Below, one piece after another: positions 1-11,448 of a stretch of 64,000 nucleotides of DNA. The first letter of the stretch is position 1, and each line of letters begins with the position of its first letter. Below the pieces are notes generated by a model, which saw only the letters and a program-made list of their open reading frames with translations, ran no database searches and was not told the origin of the DNA. The DNA comes from Desarmillaria ectypa. Lineage: Eukaryota > Basidiomycota > Agaricomycetes > Agaricales > Physalacriaceae. Position numbers and translations under genes: made by a program. The DNA lies in NCBI GenBank assembly GCA_030407005.1, contig JAUDYN010000006.1:1674001-1738000 (forward strand), in the 5' to 3' direction.

Positions 1-606
1 ACTTATGCTCAAGTCGTCGAAATTAACCTTGGGATAGCCCTCTTCTCGTAGATGTGTTGTTTATTTCATTGCAATTATTCTCTTGTATCCGATCGGACAT
101 TCGTTGCTTTTTTATTTTTCTTGAACACCCTGCAACGCCCGGCATCCAAAAATCGAAATGTGATATGCTGTAATAGGTCAACAACTATCGCACAACGCGT
201 CTACCACTCTTGCATACAAGGCTCGGCTTACGACCCTTCTGTAAACTTTGCTTTAGGTGAGACGTTTGACAATTCGCGATGGTTTGTTTTTGGAACCCGT
301 GTCGAATGGAACAGTTACGGCCTCAACGGTTCTCCAATCTGAGGCGCCACATTTTGGGGTATGCGAAGATCGACGGGTCCATATTCCGCCTTCATATCGC
401 GATCCGCTTGCGAGATAGACTTGAAATCCCAACACTAGCAGCGAGAAATAAAATGACATTCTTTTACCTTCAGCAAATGTTTTCGGACCGGCAACCATCA
501 CAAGAATGCATATCCCGTGAACGACATCAACGTCATTTGGCTGGATCCATACGGACCGGTTGGCGTATAAAGCTCGAGCTGACAGTGGACTGATCAAAAC
601 ATCGTA
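1..606. other. 5' edge region, no gene recognised
   Basis: Open frames exist on both strands (for example 253-612 minus and 279-593 plus), but none resembles a known family and they overlap each other. The last part is presumably the promoter of the GH79 gene that starts at 607. An exon of a gene truncated by the window edge cannot be excluded. Confidence 0.4.
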
Positions 607-2734
607 ATGCAACCCCTTCCCCTCCTTCTGGCCTTCTCCACCTGCGTCCTAGCAGAAAACCTCTCCAACATCCGCTTGTCCGGCCCTTCTACACTTCCTC
701 CAGATGCATCCAAATACCTCAACCCAGCATTAGCCAGTTTCAGCATCGAGACCGCCTTCTGGACCTCATACGTCGGGAATGTGTCCAACCCTAACTCACT
801 AACTCAAAACCTACTGGAGAATCTTAAAAGCAGAACTGGTGTACCTGCAGAAATCCGGATTGGTGGCATTACCGCTGACTCGACGTACTGGAGCTCGACT
901 TTGGATGTGGCCTTGTTCAATTTTATCACTGATGAGTGCGACATGTGGTTTGTTCTGTTTCTGTCAGGCCTTGATCGTTTGCAGTGGAACTCTGCATAAC
1001 ACGACAGTTGGGCCAGAGTTTTGGAAAACTATGGATTTGCTACCAGAGGGAACGAAAATAGTCTTCAACTTGGTGTGTTTCTTTACATTCGATTCCCCAG
1101 AGTTCATAGATCGATGAGTAGGATCTCGAAGACCTCGATTTTGAGGGTGCTTTGGACATGGCGACGGTTGCCGTAGAGAATACGAAGTCCGGGCAGTTGA
1201 TTGGAATGGAAAGTACGCTGCTTCTCTTCCCGTCATTGATGAGTGGCTTGACATGTCCTTGAGCAGTCGGAAACGAACCCGATCATTATCTCAGGTTCAC
1301 ACCGCGAAGCTACACCAATCTATGGATGGTAGATAGGATTACTATTTTTTCTACTTGTCGCTTAGACTGCTTTTAGCCCTGGACTAAGAACATATCAGAC
1401 GCGCTGAACATCTCGACGCCATTCTTCCAGATTGCCGCCACTGCTGAAGATCCACTTTGGCCTTACGGAACAGCGGCGGCTAATGCACAGTTGGATTGTG
1501 TGAGTGTGTTAGCAGTGGGTGCAAATAATGATAGCACGGTGAAGACGTGTAGTGAGCACACGTATCAATATAGTGTAAGGGCATCTTTATTTCCGAAGTG
1601 ATGCATATGTGTACTGACTATGATGTTAGGTATGCGATCCAGTCCGTCTGCGGCAGGCTACGCTGGCTAACCTGGTGAGTTCTATAGACGTTTTATCCCC
1701 GTACTCGACATGACGCGCGTCGAGGTTAATCATACTCGTCTAGCCCAGTAGGCCAACTTTAACTTCCTCGTCATGTCGATAGCGCTTACATGCTCATCAG
1801 GTATCTCGACTTGTGGCAGCCTCGCATCAAAAGCGTTCGCGAACAGCTAGGTTCAGATTCATTTGTCATTGGTACGTTATCGCTGTCCATTTCGACACTG
1901 CAAGGTGTTCATCTTCCCTCTCAACCAGGGGAATACAATTCAGTATCATGCTCTGGCAGAGATGGGGTTAGCAACACATTTGGTCAAGCCTTGTGGCTTC
2001 TCGATACCACTCTTTATGCTGCTTCTATCAATGTATCCCGGTGCGTGACCACTTCTTTTTTACGTAGTAATCATGCTGAAGCACCTTACCTAGACTGTTC
2101 ATTCACCAGGGTGGTCCTTTGGCTCTACAGAGCTCAACTCAGCTCAACCACGGAGGACTGAGTCTCTACAACTTGTGGTATGTTGTTGCCACAGAACCGT
2201 CATTGGCATTTTAGACAAATCTACCATAGGTATCCCATTGAAAACCTTAACGGGCCAGTCAAAGTCTTCCCGTCCTACTCCGCCTACCTCTTCATCGCTG
2301 AAGCGATCGGTACTTCTCGAAGCCTTCGAATAGGGAATGTCTATCCAGGCCGACAAGCCAACGGGTCAAGCATCACTGCCGAGATGGGGGACGCATCCCA
2401 AGGACAGCTAGTGGTCTACGGATTCTGGGATGATTCAAGTGCAGATCATCCGGTGAAGTTGGCTCTACTCAACCTACAGAGCTACAACGAGACGACAGAG
2501 GGGACAAGACCGAGTACCACGTTCGACATTTCAGGGTACCTCTCAGAAGATAAAGGCTCAGTTACCGTCCGGAGGTTGCAGGCCCCAGGAGCTGATGTGA
2601 AGGAGGGGAATGTCACCACATGGGCGGGACAGACATATGCGAGTGGTGTTGCAAAGGGAGAATTGATAGAAGAGAAGATTTCCGGGAGAGAAATTGCTGT
2701 CGCAGCATCAGAGGCGGTTTTACTTTTCCTCTGA
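607..2734 (+). CDS. secreted glycoside hydrolase family 79 (beta-glucuronidase-like)
   Basis: Fungal GH79 enzymes remove glucuronic acid or 4-O-methyl-glucuronic acid from glycans such as arabinogalactan proteins. The first exon opens with a signal peptide (MQPLPLLLAFSTCVLAEN) followed by the family start, with a segment reading RIGGITADSTYW. Later exons carry VGNEPDHY near 1265, whose Glu is the expected acid/base, and GEYNSVSCSG near 1930, whose Glu is the expected nucleophile. The C-terminal beta domain is in the 2180-2734 exon. At least six short introns interrupt the gene; two are bounded by gtaagg and gtgagt. The protein ends in a hydrophobic stretch (AASEAVLLFL), so a GPI anchor is possible, though no clear omega site was checked. 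The start is the first ATG before the signal peptide. Substrate specificity within GH79 is not settled by the sequence. Confidence 0.85.
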
Positions 2735-2918
2735 TTCTCATCAATAGGTGTACAGAACATTATATTGTATTATGGGGCTACAGAGAAGTTGCAATTCAAA
2801 AATTCCGATGGGTATTCAATACGATTTCGGACCATGTGCTGCTTTCGATGGAAAGAGATGCATTGCATTAGAGCATCAGATCACACTTTTCCAGTGCTGA
2901 AAGTACATGCGGCGTCGT

Positions 2919-4628
2919 TCACGGGGCAAGGAGCATTTTCCGGGGGTCTTCGATGTAGTCGCGGATTTTAACTACGGAAGGGACACATCAGTAAGATAAA
3001 GAGACTCTCAGATTATGTGAGACCCACCAAGGAAAGTTACAGCCTCACGACCATCCAATAACCGATGATCATATGTGAGCGCAACGACCATAATGGGGCG
3101 AATAACGATCTGGCCATTGACAACCACAGGCTTCTCTTTGACGGCGTGCATACCTAGGGTGGACACATAAGAAACATAGCTTAGCCATGGCAATTACAAA
3201 AACGTACCAAGCACAGCCGACTGGGGAAGGTTAATGATGGGAGTTCCAAAGAGAGATCCGAAGACACCCCCGTTGGATCTAGACACCACGTCATCAGTAC
3301 AGGCCATTATTATAGGCACACACGTACATCGTGAAGGTTCCACCAGCCATATCCTCAAGCGTCAACTTTCCATCTCTCGCCTTCTTACCCAGCGCAGCAA
3401 TCTCCTTCTCGATCTGCAAGAAGTTCATTGTCTCCAAGTTCCTGACCACAGGTGTGACAAGACCCTTTGGTGTAGCGACGGCGACACTGAGATCAACGTA
3501 ATCCCTATATACAATCTCGTCACCCTCGATAGACGCGTTTGCTGCCGGGATCTCTTTCAGTGCCAATGCAGATGCCTTTGCGAACGCGCTCATGAACCCA
3601 AGCTTGATGTCATGCTCCTTCAAGATCGATTCCTTGTATTTAGCCCGCATGGAGATAAGCGAGGACATATCAATCTCGTTGAACGTCGTCAACGAAGCCG
3701 CAGCATTTTGCGACTCTTTTAGTCGCTCTGCGATTCTCAGACGCATGCGATTCATTTTGACCTGCATATAACGTCATGATCAATTTGAGATAATGAGAAG
3801 ATTTGACGTACTCTCGTCTCGTTCCTGCTGCCTGCGGTAGGCGCAGGCTTGGGCGATTCTGGTTCCTTTTTGGGTTCCTTCTTGGGTTCCTTCTTGGGTT
3901 CTTGTTTAGGCTCTGAGGGTTTCTTCTCAGGTGCTGATGATGCAGGGGGCTTCTCCGCCTGTTGCTGTTTAGGTTCCGTGGGGGCTTTAGGTGTGTCCTC
4001 CTTTGGTGGTGGCGGAGGTGCAGCGGCTGAGCATCCGCAATTCGCATCAGGGATTCATCGTAAGGATAGCAATATATCACTTACCACCACCCGTCTCACC
4101 GGGTTCAAGAACAAACAAATCTTGGCCGACAGTCACAGTGTCCTCCTCTGCTGCCAAGAGTTCAACAATCTTGCCAGATTGAGGAGCGTTGACAGACACG
4201 TCAATCTGTATGAAAACTGAATAAATGCGTCTATAGAGGAAAAGAGCCGGTCACCTTGTCGGTCTCAATGGTTGCTACTTCCTCGTCGGCCTCTACAGTA
4301 TCACCAACTTGTTTCGTCCATGACTTGAGTGTTCCCTCGGTAATGGACTCTGCCATCTGAGGCACCTTGATGGTCTCCGCTGGCTGCACGTCAGCGGGAA
4401 CGTGACGTCAGGAATGAGGCAGGCATACCCTGGAGTAATCTTGACGAATGGAAGCGTGCACGACGTGTACGTGCAGCCGCAGCTCCTCTGAAAGACACTC
4501 ATTGTGAGAATGACGCCAACAAGGAATGATACGTGTAAGACTACGGACAGTCCCTTCATGCATTGAACAGAGGTTACATCGAGTAACCCGCGACGTTGCG
4601 CGACAGCGATGATGCGCTTTGAAAGCAT
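2919..4628 (-). CDS. KGD2: dihydrolipoamide succinyltransferase, E2 of 2-oxoglutarate dehydrogenase
   Basis: This E2 core subunit transfers succinyl groups from lipoamide to CoA in the mitochondrial TCA cycle. The start ([14 protein letters not shown]) looks like a basic mitochondrial presequence. Next comes one lipoyl domain with the lipoylated Lys in [16 protein letters not shown], a Pro/Lys-rich linker, then the catalytic domain beginning [20 protein letters not shown]. The active-site signature is [13 protein letters not shown] naive reading stops at 3008, but an intron with donor gtgggt just after VTFL joins a last exon ending [16 protein letters not shown], the usual family terminus, at 2919. 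There is only one lipoyl domain and no peripheral E1/E3-binding domain is evident, as is usual for succinyltransferases. The gene is head-to-head with the broken HNH-type gene downstream. Confidence 0.95.
3863..3910 (-). repeat. 12-bp tandem repeat in the KGD2 linker
   Basis: About four 12-bp units (ttccttcttggg with small changes) encode Lys-Glu-Pro-Lys repeats on the minus strand in the flexible linker between the lipoyl and catalytic domains. The frame is kept because the unit length is a multiple of three. Confidence 0.8.
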
Positions 4629-5321
4629 GGCGACGTAGACCACAAGCAAGGACGGCCTAGTGGTGGTGGTGGTAGTGTTGATGGAGAGCAAGGTTGGTGA
4701 GGAACGGTGTAAGAACAACCCGGTACTGACCGCACCGAATCTTGATGTAATTTGTTTGTGCACATATTTTTCCAGTCCGTTTTCTATTTTTGTTTTCGGT
4801 TTCTTTTCAGAGCCAAAAATCCGAGATATTGCACTGTCATTCGGCAAAAAAAATTCCTGGTATGACTTTAATGACTCCCTGGAAGGTGGTCCGTAAAACG
4901 ACTCGGTTTATCCTTTGGCAGTCAGCCGGCATGGAATAAATAGTCGACCAATGAGGACGAGCTCCGGATATTCCATACAGCGCAGATTTGATTTGCTGGC
5001 GACCCGGAAAAACTGTATCGTACTGACTGGCGACGGCTGACTTGGTATCGGGGCAACTTAACTTCAAATGCTGCTGATCACAAAAGATGCCAAAAATCTC
5101 CTGGTGCTGCTATGACCCTTTGGGCTCTGAGTTCGTGCTGGACGCTCCAGTATTTTTTTTTTGGGAAAGATGATGCACGGACTTTGGTATCAGAGCAACC
5201 GGAACTTGTGCAAAGATAATCCAACATTACTTCGCTCTCAGTACGAATCTGAGAGATCTTGTGTCAGATTGCGTGGCGGGACTATTTATCCAGAACCATT
5301 CCATCTATCTTCAGTTCCATC
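4629..5321. promoter_or_regulatory. intergenic promoter region of KGD2
   Basis: Non-coding spacer between the KGD2 start and the first ATG of the HNH-type remnant. It contains a short ACC/GGT run near 4660 and an A/T-rich stretch at 4845-4855. No specific factor site was recognised. Confidence 0.4.
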
Positions 5322-6110
5322 ATGTCCAACGGTCAACCTTGTTATGAATTGTTCATCCTCCCCGATGGAAAGGACGACGAATTCCTTCAGATCCTGGTCA
5401 CCGACGTCGTCACTTCAGGAAAAGACCTGTCAAGTTCCTTCAGTTCGTGGGGTACTGCGTCCTCGGCATCAATGGAATGATCATGCCAAAAGGGGCATTC
5501 GTGGAAGACGATGAAGCAGTGGCGGAGGGAGAGTACTACTTTGTCGCACCCATCGCCAGCGGAGAGAACTTTTTGTCGACCCCGACGTGCTGACGAAGAT
5601 AGGAGAGTACATCGATAGTTGCAGCCTTTACTGGACATCAGATGCGCACGGGACTTTAGATGTAAAGTCGTCGCGCGAGACCGCTGCGGTCTTGTCACGA
5701 ACAACATATCTAGCGACTGTGACTCTGCCCACACCATACCGTACGCAAGGGGGAATGCGGCAAGTTCTCATAGCACCTTTTCTACTTCCCTCTAATTCTT
5801 TCGTCCAGTATATTTCAGCCATCTCTCAAGCTCGGCCTCGCGGCAACGAGCCAGAGATAACCGACATGCATGATGTTCGAAACGGTCTTCTCTTGGCTCT
5901 CACTATAAAAAAACTTTTCACCAAAGACTTGGTTTTGATCCGTGCAAATAACATTGCCTTCCATCCTCACAATTAAGTGACAGAATTAATAGACTCCTAG
6001 TGCTGTTTTGAATCACGACGACCTGCTGCTTCACGAAACGTCTATCACTCGCGACTTAAACATGCAGGGCATCACTGACGAAAACCATGTCTCGCTCGTG
6101 TTCATCTAGC
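5322..6110 (+). pseudogene. broken HNH-type (basidiomycete HNH_2-like) protein gene
   Basis: The reading starts well (MSNGQPCYELFILPDGKDDE), then continues in a second frame (KFLQFVGYCVLGINGMIMPK) and a third (VDPDVLTKIGEYID). The last change lies at a run of five T near 5571, with no splice signals around it. Further on, TDMHDVRNGLLLALTI matches the segment that mushroom HNH_2-type proteins carry after their nuclease core. The Cys/His core itself was not found. Weak similarity may continue to about 6110 in yet another frame. I judge it a decayed copy; sequencing error in homopolymers is an alternative. The family assignment rests on recall of the C-terminal motif only. Confidence 0.5.
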
Positions 6111-8879
6111 TCAGAGCAGAAGGCCCTCCCCCCTTCTTGTGTGGTGACGACAGTATATCAGCGGTAGGATCTCGCGACAAAGTATCCAGTGGAAATTGCC
6201 ACTGCTACGGTCCTCTATAAATTGTGCTCCTCTCTTCCGGTAGATTTCCTTCTCGAGTTTTTAGTGCTCTCGCTATCCGTCTGTGAGCGTCGAAACCTCT
6301 TCGAGCTGCTTAGAAACTGCTACACCTCCAATGTATCCATCCCGAGTTTCAGATATCGAAACGGAGGCAGGTGAGATAAAGCTTAGCCCTGAACAACAGG
6401 AAAATTTTCTTGCTATGGACGCAGTAATTGCTCTTCGAGCTGCCGCTTGTCACGGTCGAACGGCTGTACAACCAACGGGGAGGAATGTAACCCACGGATG
6501 CATTAGTATAATATCATTATCTGAATGAATTTGTACAAGTAGCAATTGTATTGAACCCTCTTATTCATGTAAAGTGTCATCAAGACTACTTACTAGTAGC
6601 GGTCAAGTTCACGAGTTTTTAACCTTGGTAAGATCCCTGATCTTTGGGCGCCATAAAATTGCGATTTTGGCAGCGCGAAACACCTCTCGAAGGTGTCACT
6701 CAGGGTGAATGACCATATTCGGGGAAAAAGACGGGGGAGTTGCTGGGTCCCACCGAACATCAATTTTCAGGAACTTTTGTATGCAGTAACGGGTTCCGTG
6801 AGTTTCTCATAAAGTCTGCTTACCAGGCTAGAACTTGAAGTTGCGGCGAGGTCCTGATCCTGTCACTTGTAGGCCCATCATAAAATTGAAGTCTCGCAAA
6901 AAAAATTCTTGCTCTCTACCACCATCGTGGTGAGTAGACATTGTCCTCCTCGTATGCCAAAGATCTTTGTCTCGTCAAGGAGAGGATATCTACTCGTTGG
7001 GGGATTACGACTTTTTGGTTTCTCGTTCACGTCCAGGGCGCTATCGGTCCGAGAGGCGACTCTTTTGAGCCGTGAAGGGCGCGGCGGGTCATCCGAGGAG
7101 GCGAGCGCTGCCCCTTGCTTCAGTACAAATTCTTGTCGTAGAAGGTGAGACCACTGTACTAGGTGGTCGCTACTCCGGAATAGCCCTAGAGTGGCCCAGG
7201 GAGATCTAATCCGAGTCAAGGTTTCTGGTTTCTGTGCAGGAACCCAGACGCTCTGGTGAGAAGCTGGAGACATGTGTTCTCCTCTATAAGCTACGCCCTG
7301 CAATGGCACGGTTCTATACGTACAACGATTGAGGCCGCGGCACAATGAGTTATCACAAGTAAGCGCTGACGCTACGAATCTACGATGTTGTGGACATCCA
7401 GAGTAAGATGAACCGGGAGAAGTACCGTTCGCTGACTAGAGTCAGATGTGCAGTCTCGCAGGACTACCGCTATCGACTCGTTGGCATTCCGTCCTTGGAA
7501 CGCAAGGTATTACGATGCCTTCCAACTGTACTTAGCGGTATTCAGTGGGCGTCTCCTGATAAAGATATGCCAGAAGGTGTAAGCCAACTTTGGCTGTAAC
7601 GAAGATCGCAGATTCCTGGCACGCGCATGCATGAGAGCTCGTTTGGACAAGAAGCTTCTCCGTAGGAGGATGTATTCGATCCACAAATGTTTCTTCGGAG
7701 GCGCCATTGACAGCATGAGCCCGGATTGCTGCGGTGTTGGAGATACTATCGCCAATGCGAGATGAATACGAATGCGCGGATTTGATCCACTATTATCCCG
7801 TGAAGGACTACGAGAACATCTCCTGATTGGAGACCGTGCTGGGTGTTCCGTCTGAGGACAATTGAGCAGTGATTGAATTTGGGATTTTGGTATTGACCAA
7901 TAATTTATTGCGGATACGAAGCTACTGGGGGAGAGATTAATCCTTGAATGTTTATCACGGAATGTGAAGACCTTCATTTGAGTGGAAGCCAGTACGGATT
8001 GCTATGGCATCTGGAGGAGAATACCTACATCTCACTGCGTCTATTGACGCGCCGACGAACGAAACTCTGTGTGAAGTCATCATGATACTCTAGCCAATGA
8101 CGTGGCAGAGATTAGATCAAAGCGGCCTGCTTAGATGAGTACTGAATCAAGGCCCGAGGCAGCAATGCTATCGACCTGAAGATCCTCTTTGTCGAGACGA
8201 GAATTTCTTTTCAGTGCGAGGCTAGGCAGGTGCTGAGGGTCTCAATAGCCTATCGCTACTGGAATATCTTACAAGGCGCGTACAAGCGCCACTGTTACCA
8301 TTCAAGAGGGAGTATTGAACCGGATACGAGGCAACACCCTGAACGGTGAAGTGTGGGTTCCGAAAGAGCCGTTTTTCCCCTCAGCCCCCACATGAAGTCG
8401 TAATGCACGTGACGTTATAGCTGTCAAATACTCCGACGTTCAGCGTCGGAATGTACTTGTGCCAATTTTTTTGTTTCACCTTCCTCTCTTCGGAGAGGTT
8501 TTCTAGATATCGGACAGCCAACTACAGGTTCGTCAGTTTGGTCGTCTATTCTGCGCCTTTTCAATTGATACTGATCTTGGTCCAGTGGTACCGTTCAACA
8601 GTTGATGGATCGCTGCTATCATGCTTCGTGTAAAGCATCGTATTCACCTCACATGTCTTGTTGAATTTGCAGACAATTGCAGACCAAGATGTCGGCCCTG
8701 AAGCTGTCCGGAAACTGCCGAAGCGATCAGCTTGATCCTGAATCAAGTGCTTCCTAAAAATTTACGACCACGACCCTTGGCCCTACAACGACGAGACCTC
8801 CGATGCTGGAGCCTGAGGAAACGTCTTTTTTCGGGAGGAATATTGCAAGTAAAGATGCATCATGTCGTTCTTGTTACTG
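6111..8879. other. 2.8 kb without a recognisable gene
   Basis: Short frames occur, for example 6331-6528 plus (contains LSPEQQENFLAMDAV) and 7510-7977 minus, but none matches a family I know and no consistent exon chain could be built. The stretch looks like degenerate intergenic DNA. Its last bases, ending TTACTG at 8879, resemble the exon that precedes the structured RNA copy at 45.7 kb. Confidence 0.4.
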
Positions 8880-8921
8880 GTGAGTGCAGTGTCCTTTTCC
8901 CCTTTCACCCGTTTACGATAT

Positions 8922-9014
8922 ATGATGTTTGAGGCATTTGGCTTTATGCGGGTGTAACCTGCGGTGCAGAAACTTATCTCAGCTACCTTCGGGCATTGAC
9001 CCGCTTTTTCTGAT
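8922..9014 (+). ncRNA. intron-borne structured RNA, copy A (C/D snoRNA candidate)
   Basis: This 93-nt core is almost identical to two minus-strand cores at 45238-45328 and 45509-45604. It begins ATGATGT (close to box C, RUGAUGA) and ends with CTGA (box D). A hairpin follows the first third: GCGGGT paired with ACCTGC around a GTA loop. The core lies inside a consensus-like intron (8880-9069): donor GTGAGT, branch-like TACTGACTG and acceptor TTTCAG. The D-box ends 56 nt before the intron end, against 55 and 58 nt in the other copies. The preceding exon end (AAGATGC...ACTG) also resembles that of copy B. A repeated introner-like element is the main alternative. Confidence 0.5.
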
Positions 9015-9069
9015 CCTTTCATATCTGCTTTCCATTCTCAATATACAATACTGACTGTCCGACTTTCAG

Positions 9070-9460
9070 CACACTGCTATATACCGTTCAGAACTGAGAT
9101 GGCTATGCTCAGGGATCGTTTCGCCTTCTCTCATTGGATACCGGGTTCAAGGTGAGCGACTGGAACAGACTAGACACAGCGCTACCCATAATGGACGCCT
9201 CGAGGGGCTTCTAATTGGCAGATCATTATATGTATAATAATATATCATTGGTCAGAGAGGTGGTGCTAGCAATACAACCATAATTTTGCCAGCTGAAACT
9301 GTCATTCTTCATCTTTGAAGACGAAGCAGAATGCAAACGCGTGGATAGCGTCACTTGCATTCGCGAAGGTCTCTTGTACTTCTGTCTCGACATGAAGGCA
9401 GTCCTTCGAACCCATTCCAATTTCACAATTGCGGAACACTTGACAGTCTCGACCGAGTAT
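9070..9460. other. spacer between RNA copy A and the ABC fragment
   Basis: No gene recognised. In the related locus at 44-45.2 kb the corresponding interval holds a methyltransferase gene; nothing similar to it is visible here. Confidence 0.4.
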
Positions 9461-9635
9461 ATACTCTGCCATATCGTATATAATACACTTGTTGGGTGAT
9501 TCATCTACAAAGGACTTCACCTTACCCTCTGGGTTGGCTGGAAGATTCTTCGGGGAATCGAACTCCATTTATCAGACGCAAATGAGAATCTGAAGTGGTC
9601 ACAATGTGGCCGGCATCTACGCTTGGGTACCGCAA
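9461..9635 (-). pseudogene. fragment of an ABCC transporter C-terminus
   Basis: The translated segment MEFDSPKNLPANPEGKVK, followed by SFVDES, closely matches the end of the ABCC transporter at 37.7-44.2 kb (VEFDSPKNLLANPEGKLR, then SLVDES). The match continues upstream through the position of the last intron into the GATGCCGGCCACATTG block, where the splice acceptor is lost and 8 bases are missing. No Walker or signature motif is present, so it is a dead fragment. Together with RNA copy A it forms a partial inverted copy of the 44-45.7 kb region. Confidence 0.75.
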
Positions 9636-10026
9636 GGTGGGATAAATATTGAGAGAGTCCTTGAGTGCGCGCGTGATGGTACAGAAAAAGGAATCCTCGG
9701 CCAGGCCCGAAGTATCGGCTTGTATGCAAACAATGGCAAATAATTGTCTTCGTCTCTACCACCAGGTGTAAAGCTGTAAGGCTCGTACCGTACAAGACAT
9801 TCGTCTTTCTTCGCGAGCGGGTAAGGTCTGAGTATTCAAAGCTCTCTTGCTGGGCTCTATCCAAGTCCGACTTGTTACGAGTCGAGCAACGTATCAGAAA
9901 CTCGCAGGGATCACATTTTACGGCCAAAGACACTTTCTCTCGAAAGCGAGGTCATACCGGGATCCTTTGCTTGGAATCGTTGTAGAGCTTTGGCAGGCTA
10001 TTCGATGCTTTCATGGTGCTATTAGT

Positions 10027-10056
10027 CCTCGGGTATTCCCACGTGGGAATGCGAGG
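10027..10056. repeat. palindrome centred on CACGTG
   Basis: ATTCCCACGTGGGAAT (10035-10050) is a perfect 16-bp palindrome around an E-box core, flanked by CCTCG and CGAGG arms that also pair. It could be a bHLH-type site or a relic of an inverted-repeat element. The rest of 9636-10681 has no recognised gene. Confidence 0.5.
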
Positions 10057-10681
10057 GTGATGACGGCTGCTTTCAGCGCTGCAAACCCTTTTCACGGTTT
10101 ATCGTGATGGATTATCGACGACTTGCTCGTTGGCAGCTGGGATCAGCAATGAACTTTGGGGGGCAGGCAAGGGATTAGATATAGCGTACTCTCCTGTATC
10201 CAATGGTACATGGACTATGGGCTACGTGGTTGCTTTTCTTTCAACCTGTCCTTAATCGGTCCATTTGCGGCCTTGCACCGACGCAGCCGGTCGTTCGATT
10301 AACAGGGCTCAAGGCATATTTGATGCTGAAGGATTAGTCTGTCCTTTAGTTCACTTTGTGGCGCGTATGCTTGCATACGAAACTTGATTCAGACTACTCT
10401 ATGTCTGTTGGGGAGGATCCCCCACAAAAAATTTTTTACCTCCCTTTACTCTTTTCGGAGAGCCTGTATACCCATTTCTACTGCGTTAAGGTGAGGAAAC
10501 TTCCTAGCTGTTTCGTCATAACTAATTAATGTCTGAAGTTACAGCTTTGGTATCATGGTTGCTAGTACACAGGGCTATCGTGATTCAAGTAAAAAAACTT
10601 ATATCGTTGTAGGGACGCTTGTATTGTAAGGTCAAAGAAGAAAAACAGATGGTTGTGTATCAGAACGTGCAAGGCCTGTGT

Positions 10682-11020
10682 TCAAGCCCGTTGATTCAGT
10701 TCCTGCCGTTCTTGTCCTTTCTCTCGGGGTGCATTTCCCAAAGGACATTATATCAGTAAGAGGCCTTTCACAGAGCGCACGGTTCCTACCCTCGGCCTGC
10801 TTAGACTTGTCTCCGACAACAGAGCCAATGATGGCGTCCTTGTAGCCGCCCACTCTGTCCTTGGTGCCTTCCGTGTAGTCTGGGCACGAGCGGTATTATA
10901 CTCTGCTTTCCCCACTGGGTGTTCTTCAGTACCAGAATGTTGCAAACCCTTTGGACCCAGTCAAATTGAAGAGGGCCTCGATGATGTTTCCTTTTACAAT
11001 GGAGCTACTGGAATACAGTA
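10682..11020 (-). pseudogene. broken CsbD-like stress protein gene
   Basis: On the minus strand, pieces read VKGNIIEALFNLTGSKG, then LQHSGTEEHPVGKAEYNTAR, then GGYKDAIIGSVVGDKSKQAE, then a tail like NAPREKGQERQELNQRA. They line up with the intact CsbD-like gene at 32535-32979. Two frame changes (one just after GSKG, one at the missing G after ARAQ) and the loss of an AG acceptor for the last intron make it non-functional as read. The start codon region is not preserved. A real gene with unusual splicing is unlikely because the breaks lie inside conserved blocks. Confidence 0.75.
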
Positions 11021-11448
11021 AGGTCTAAGTGAAAACTAGATGAATGCAACCTCGCCTCGGGCTCGGGTCAGAGGACATATTGGGTTTGATGGAACAATTG
11101 AGAAACAATTAAGGTGTGCACTTAGCATTTTCTGAGCATTGTGAAGAATGGGAGTACAACGTTGCGTGTATATATTGCTGAGTATGGAGACATAGTGTAC
11201 TGGGACATCATTTTTACATCACCACTACGGTAATCAGCGACATTTGGAGCAGAAGAATCTTGCGAAGTCGAACTTGGCAGGATCACACTGCTCCACTGTC
11301 GTCCTATGAATCAGCGACAGTAGCTTCCATCGTGAGCATAAAGGAATGTATGATGTCAGAACAATCATAAGGGACGTCCGTCCAATACTGAAAAGTCGAC
11401 TAGCTTTACAAGATATAATCATATAGTCTGCACCTATCTGCTATAGGA
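11021..11448. other. 3' intergenic region of CLF1
   Basis: No coding signal seen; A/T-rich, likely holding the CLF1 3' UTR and terminator. Confidence 0.4.

Noticed and set aside
3234..3722. 162-codon open frame on the plus strand
   Set aside because: It lies antisense to the catalytic exon of KGD2 and matches no family; a shadow frame.
8783..9022. 79-codon minus-strand frame over the repeated RNA core
   Set aside because: The same block in the other copies is read in different frames; conservation follows RNA pairing and splice signals, not codons.
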